From NCBI GenBank assembly GCA_037443685.1, contig JBBINX010000075.1:1-9997 (forward strand): a stretch of DNA of 9,997 nt, in the 5' to 3' direction. This stretch comes from JAHJRJ01 sp037443685. Lineage in GTDB: Bacteria > Bacteroidota > Ignavibacteria > UBA10030 > BY39. The notes beneath the pieces are model-generated. The model saw nothing but the letters and a program-made list of their open reading frames with translations, was not told where the DNA came from and made no database searches. Both the position numbers and the translations under genes were made by a program. Shown in pieces: positions 6,852-9,997 of this stretch (its first letter is position 1; every line of letters starts with the position of its first letter).

Positions 6852-6880
6852 AATATAATTGAAATTGGCTTGATTTCCAA
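6852..6880 (-). promoter_or_regulatory. Sigma-70-type promoter of the GT9-to-cdsA operon (TTGGAA-N17-TATATT)
   Basis: On the minus strand the -35 box TTGGAA (6880-6875) is followed by a 17-base spacer and the -10 box TATATT (6857-6852). Transcription would start near 6845, leaving a leader of about 25 bases before the GT9 ATG. The -10 and spacing equal those of the promoter at 1294-1322, which supports both. Confidence 0.6.
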
Positions 6881-6950
6881 AGTATTAAAGCCACAGCACA
6901 AGTTTGTTTTACGTTTTCAGCTTGAAATAATTTAATTGCGTAAAGAGCTT

Positions 6951-7073
6951 GTTGCCGAAAAGTCATTGCGATCCGGACTTCAATCGAGAGAAATAATCTC
7001 GCTCTCGAAATCAACTAAAAAAACGAGATTGCTTCGTCGCTTCTTGCAAAGACAGCTTTATCCATTTGGCAAC
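6951..7073. repeat. Degenerate GTCATTGCGA-type intergenic inverted-repeat element
   Basis: This fills much of the 305-base gap between dnaG and the operon. The outer arms are GTTGCC (6951-6956) and GGCAAC (7068-7073). Inside them, GTCATTGCGA (6962-6971) faces a mutated partner ending TTGCAAAGAC (7044-7053). Innermost, AATCTCG (6995-7001) faces CGAGATT (7024-7030), followed by GCTTCGTCGCTTC. The layout GTCATTGCGAG...AATCTCG / CGAGATTGCTTCGTCGCTTC...CTCGCAATGAC is the well-known palindromic repeat scattered between genes in many bacterial phyla. This copy has lost much of its left half and gained an extra hairpin, TCGAGAG (6984-6990) with CTCTCGA (7002-7008). It encodes nothing convincing. Its role is unknown; it may be a non-autonomous mobile element or an RNA/DNA structural element. 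Confidence 0.65.
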
Positions 7074-7125
7074 ACGCCCATCAAGTAATTCACAGAACAT
7101 ACGAAACTTCACTACAAAGATTATT

Positions 7126-9060
7126 TTACTCACTCTTTGTGTCGTTTTGAAAACATTTTTCGTTGGATAAATACTTTTTCTCCTCGAGAAGTTGAGTATG
7201 TATTTGGATATATTGTGTTAAATCTTCGCCCCGCTTACTTGCCTCCTTCATCAATTTCTGGTTTGTCTCCAATTTTTCCTGAACAGTTTGCAGTAATATT
7301 ACACGCAATGCATCGATGGCAATTTGCATTGCATCACCTTTTACAATTGTGGTTCCTCCTTCTGCCCATCGCTTACTTAACTCATACTGACTGAATGCTA
7401 AGTCAGTTAAAAGTTTATTAATTGCTTCAACATCTTCTAATTGAAAGTGAGATGCCTCGGTAATTGAATCGATAAGTATCGCTGCATTTATTTCGTTTGC
7501 GGTTTCGTGCAATGAATAAATCTCATTCGCTAAGATTTTAGTGTAAGGATGAGAAAATTTTTCGGGAGAAAAATAGGAAAAAACAAATTCGGAAACTTTA
7601 CGACCACCATCTATCATTGCATGAAGAAGGTCTCTTTCAGCCAGTGGAATTTTTTCTGCTACTTTTAATACTGGTTTCGAGTCGTTGATATTTGATATGA
7701 ATGTGTCAGTTTGCGATTCAGCAATTTCATCACGTACAGGATTATATTCCGTTCGCCGTTTATCTGTTTGAATATATTTATCCATCTCCTGATGTAAAAG
7801 CGATTCGTATAGTCCATATTTTTCTGCCACGAGCTGGATGTAGAAATTCCGTTTAATACCATCCTTAATTTTTGATATTGTTTGAATGATTGTGCGGACA
7901 GCTTTAGTTTGTCCTTCGGGAGTTTTCAAGTATCCTTCCCGTTCAAATGCTTGGGCTATAAAATCCACGAACGAAACTGAATTTTTCAAAAGTGTAAAAA
8001 ATTTTTCACCGCCATATTTATCTACGAATGAATCAGGGTCATCGCCTTGTGGCAGAACCGCAACAGTAACGTCCAAGTTCTTTTCTAATATCAGGTCAAC
8101 ACCGCGCATTGCGGCTTTCGACCCTGCAGAATCTGCGTCGTAAACGATTGTGATGTTCTTTGTGTACCTACTGATGAGCTGAATTTGATCAGCTGTTAAA
8201 GCTGTACCGCTCGATGCAACTATGTTATGGATCCCTTCTTGATAAACATGTATTAAATCGGCATAACCCTCAACCAGTACAACAAAATCTTTTTCGCGTA
8301 TCGCTTCTTTCGCATGTGATATACCGTAAAGGATTCGACTTTTATTATAAATCAAAGTTTCCGGAGAATTCAGATATTTACCAAGCTGGTCATCTTCGAA
8401 TAACTTTCGTGCGCCAAAACCTACTGTTCTCCCTGTGGACGAAAATATAGGGAACATTGCCCTGCCTCGAAAATAATCGTAAAAACTTCCGTCCTCGCGT
8501 TTTCTTACAAGTCCTGCTTTTTCAAGTGTTTGAATCGGAATGTTTATTCCTTCGGCGTGTTTAATAAGCGAGTCCCACGAATTTGCAGAGTATCCGAGTC
8601 CGAAGGTTCGTATTGTATCTTTTGAGAAACCACGTTTATGAAAGTATTCTAGCGCAAACTTTCCCTCACTTGTTTCGGTAAGGTTATGATAGAAGAAAAG
8701 CCCAGCCGCTTTGCAAGCTGAGTATAATTCCTCTTGCTCGTTTGCAGCCGCATCGTATTCGTGAGTGTGAACGGGTAAAGAAATTCCTGTTTTTTCGGCT
8801 AAAAATTTTACAGCTTCGATGAACGAAATTTTTTCAAATTCCATCACAAACGAGATTAAGTTACCGCCTGCTCCACACCCGAAACAATGATACATTTGCT
8901 TTTCGGATGAAACAGTAAACGATGGTGTTTTTTCGTTATGAAAAGGGCAAAGTCCAACGTAATTTTTCCCTCGTTTCTTTAGCATCACAAAAGCGCCAAT
9001 CAATTCGACTATGTCTATTGAATTTCGAATTTCTTCTATTTTTTCAGGCGGTAAACGCAA
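7126..9060 (-). CDS. dnaG: DNA primase DnaG
   Basis: Synthesises the RNA primers for chromosome replication at the fork, working with the DnaB helicase. The 644-residue protein shows the full domain order. First is an N-terminal CHC2 zinc-binding domain with C38, H41, C59 and C62 (CPFH ... CFGC), including the family block HNEKTPSFTVSSEKQMYHCF. Next is the catalytic core with YFRGRAMFPI (196-205) and VGFGARKL, then the TOPRIM fold with VEGYADLI (E264), VYDADSAGSKAAMRG (D308, D310) and the DDPDSFV acidic site (D341, D343). Last is a less conserved helical C-terminal region (about 460-644) for DnaB binding. All catalytic residues are present and the length is normal. The start is TTG at 9060: an in-frame TAA lies five codons upstream, and AGGA (9070-9067) sits 6 bases before it. 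The gene is transcribed separately from the GT9 operon, with the repeat element in the gap after its stop. Confidence 0.97.
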   Translation of the reverse strand: MRLPPEKIEEIRNSIDIVELIGAFVMLKKRGKNYVGLCPFHNEKTPSFTVSSEKQMYHCFGCGAGGNLISFVMEFEKISFIEAVKFLAEKTGISLPVHTHEYDAAANEQEELYSACKAAGLFFYHNLTETSEGKFALEYFHKRGFSKDTIRTFGLGYSANSWDSLIKHAEGINIPIQTLEKAGLVRKREDGSFYDYFRGRAMFPIFSSTGRTVGFGARKLFEDDQLGKYLNSPETLIYNKSRILYGISHAKEAIREKDFVVLVEGYADLIHVYQEGIHNIVASSGTALTADQIQLISRYTKNITIVYDADSAGSKAAMRGVDLILEKNLDVTVAVLPQGDDPDSFVDKYGGEKFFTLLKNSVSFVDFIAQAFEREGYLKTPEGQTKAVRTIIQTISKIKDGIKRNFYIQLVAEKYGLYESLLHQEMDKYIQTDKRRTEYNPVRDEIAESQTDTFISNINDSKPVLKVAEKIPLAERDLLHAMIDGGRKVSEFVFSYFSPEKFSHPYTKILANEIYSLHETANEINAAILIDSITEASHFQLEDVEAINKLLTDLAFSQYELSKRWAEGGTTIVKGDAMQIAIDALRVILLQTVQEKLETNQKLMKEASKRGEDLTQYIQIHTQLLEEKKYLSNEKCFQNDTKSE

Positions 9061-9066
9061 ATTGTT

Positions 9067-9070
9067 TCCT
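9067..9070 (-). promoter_or_regulatory. Ribosome binding site fixing the TTG start of dnaG
   Basis: AGGA on the minus strand lies 6 bases before the TTG at 9060. With the in-frame stop just upstream, it makes TTG the only workable start. Confidence 0.65.
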
Positions 9071-9155
9071 AATTTTTACTTATTAGTTCCATGTAGCTAA
9101 GTTGATATAACAATCGCTCTATATGAGTTAGAATTTTGGTAAATTGTATTTGCAT
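9069..9155 (-). CDS. Possible 28-residue small protein between the OPT gene and dnaG
   Basis: An ATG at 9155-9153, three bases after the OPT stop codon (TAA, 9161-9159), opens 28 codons that begin MQIQFTKILTHIERLLYQLS and end at a TAG (9071-9069) beside the dnaG ribosome binding site. The peptide looks helical and mixed in charge. The packing between the two genes suggests possible translational coupling. Against it, the nearest purine-rich site (GAGG, near the OPT end) is about 16 bases away, no family is recognised, and an open frame of this length occurs easily by chance. The gap otherwise holds no clear promoter. Confidence 0.2.
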   Translation of the reverse strand: MQIQFTKILTHIERLLYQLSYMELISKN

Positions 9156-9158
9156 ATT

Positions 9159-9997
9159 TTATTCTATTTTTCCTCTCATCGAATCCCAGATGAAGTAAGT
9201 CGCAATACCGAGAAACATAAATACAGCTAACAGTTCACCGCCGAACGATTCGCCCCAGTGCCAGCCGAAGTTTTCGTAATTGAAGTTGAAATACTTCAAT
9301 GTAGCACTAACCACACCCATGATCGCTCCGCCTGCGATGAAGCCAGAAGCGATTAGGGTTCCGCGTTCACGACGTGCATTGTTTAGCGGCTCGTCTTTTG
9401 TTCGAGTAGAAACTATATGTGCAATTACTCCACCAAGAAGTATTGGTGTGTTTAATTCTAACGGAATGTACATACCGAGTGCAAAAGCAAGCGGCGGTAC
9501 ATTAATCATTTGTAAAGTGAGAGCCACTAAAGCACCCGCGATATACAATGCCCAAGGCGCCGGCATCTCGGACATCAACGGTTTTATTACGGCAGCCATA
9601 GCATTTGCCTGAGGAGCAACAAGCGCTCCTTCGCCGACGAAGCCGTAGGTTTCATTCAAAAGCATAATCACCAGACCAACAGTCGCTGCTGCAACGATTG
9701 TCCCTAAAAATTTATATGATTGCTGTTTGATAGGTGTAGTCCCGAGCCAGTAACCAATTTTCAAATCGGTGATGAAACCACCAGCCATAGATAGTGCAGT
9801 ACAAACCACACCGCCAATAATTAGTGCTGAAACCATTCCAGCGCTACCTTTCAAGCCAATAGATACAAGTATGAATGAAGACAGAATCAATGTCATTAAA
9901 GTCATTCCCGATACCGGATTAGTGCCGACGATAGCTATTGCTCGTGCTGAAACTGTAGTAAAGAGGAAGGCAACTATCAAAACAATTAGTAATGCTA
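9159..9997 (-). CDS. OPT-family oligopeptide/metal-chelate transporter, C-terminal part, cut by window edge
   Basis: The frame is open to the window edge (279 codons visible, beginning inside the gene), so the N-terminal half is missing. The visible part has about seven hydrophobic helices. It carries the OPT-family block SARAIAIVGTNPVSGMTLMT near its start and then GGFITDLKIGYWLGTTPIKQ, a characteristic cytoplasmic loop of prokaryotic OPT members. Further on are INVPPLAFALGMYIPLELNT and a short basic loop (TKDEPLNNARRERGTLIASG), and the protein ends at FIWDSMRGKIE. OPT proteins are inner-membrane proton-coupled importers of oligopeptides or iron-siderophore/nicotianamine-type chelates; the substrate cannot be told from sequence. 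The stop lies 98 bases before dnaG. No terminator is visible between them, so read-through into dnaG is possible. Confidence 0.9.
   Translation of the reverse strand, partial: ALLIVLIVAFLFTTVSARAIAIVGTNPVSGMTLMTLILSSFILVSIGLKGSAGMVSALIIGGVVCTALSMAGGFITDLKIGYWLGTTPIKQQSYKFLGTIVAAATVGLVIMLLNETYGFVGEGALVAPQANAMAAVIKPLMSEMPAPWALYIAGALVALTLQMINVPPLAFALGMYIPLELNTPILLGGVIAHIVSTRTKDEPLNNARRERGTLIASGFIAGGAIMGVVSATLKYFNFNYENFGWHWGESFGGELLAVFMFLGIATYFIWDSMRGKIE

Noticed and set aside
6984..7008. TCGAGAG/CTCTCGA hairpin as a dnaG terminator
   Set aside because: The stem is perfect, but it is about 120 bases past the dnaG stop and lacks a U-run on the minus strand. It is better explained as part of the repeat element.
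7011..7100. 29-codon ORF on the minus strand (ATG at 7100) containing SLQEATKQSR
   Set aside because: It is the translation of the GTCATTGCGA-type repeat. EATKQS-like peptides are a familiar artefact of that repeat, and there is no ribosome binding site or family.
1..9997. New defence, CRISPR, toxin-antitoxin or phage system
   Set aside because: No repeat-spacer array, nuclease, helicase-effector pair, integrase or transposase is present. The CPBP ('Abi') protease sits in an envelope operon, not a bacteriocin or defence cluster.

Overview
All supported genes in this AT-rich window lie on the minus strand, so transcription runs from high to low coordinates. The best lineage clue is a broken reading frame at about 727-1260. 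It carries W-x-D-R beta-propeller repeats followed by a type IX secretion (T9SS) C-terminal motif of the QNYPNPFNP type. With the AT richness, the DUF3108 and GT9 genes and the scarcity of strong Shine-Dalgarno sites, this suggests a member of the Bacteroidota/Ignavibacteriota (FCB) side of the tree. The lineage is inferred; no rRNA gene is present.

Layout in the direction of transcription: (1) 9997-9159, C-terminal part of an OPT-family oligopeptide/metal-chelate transporter, cut by the window edge. (2) 9060-7126, DnaG primase, with a TTG start and a good ribosome binding site; a doubtful 28-codon ORF lies between it and the OPT gene. (3) 7125-6821, a gene-free gap holding a decayed copy of the widespread GTCATTGCGA-type inverted repeat and a promoter (TTGGAA-N17-TATATT). 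(4) 6820-1535, a compact six-gene operon: GT9 glycosyltransferase, DUF3108 protein, deoxyhypusine-synthase-like protein, CPBP intramembrane protease, zinc-finger/DUF2007 protein, and CdsA (CDP-diacylglycerol synthase). Its genes overlap or are nearly contiguous. (5) 1534-239, a decayed accessory stretch: a near-consensus promoter (TTGACA-N17-TATATT), the nonsense-interrupted T9SS cargo remnant, and a frameshifted DUF6483-like gene. (6) 238-1, the N-terminus of a class II CPD photolyase, cut by the window edge.

The operon is mainly concerned with the cell envelope: sugar transfer to surface glycans (GT9), a probable envelope-anchored DUF3108 protein, a membrane protease and phospholipid precursor synthesis (CdsA). 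The deoxyhypusine-synthase-like and zinc-finger proteins have no assigned role but are locked into the same transcript by overlaps of a few bases. I see no convincing new defence or mobile system. The most informative non-routine features are the two broken genes, the matching pair of sigma-70-type promoters, the degenerate inverted repeat and the uncharacterised operon members.
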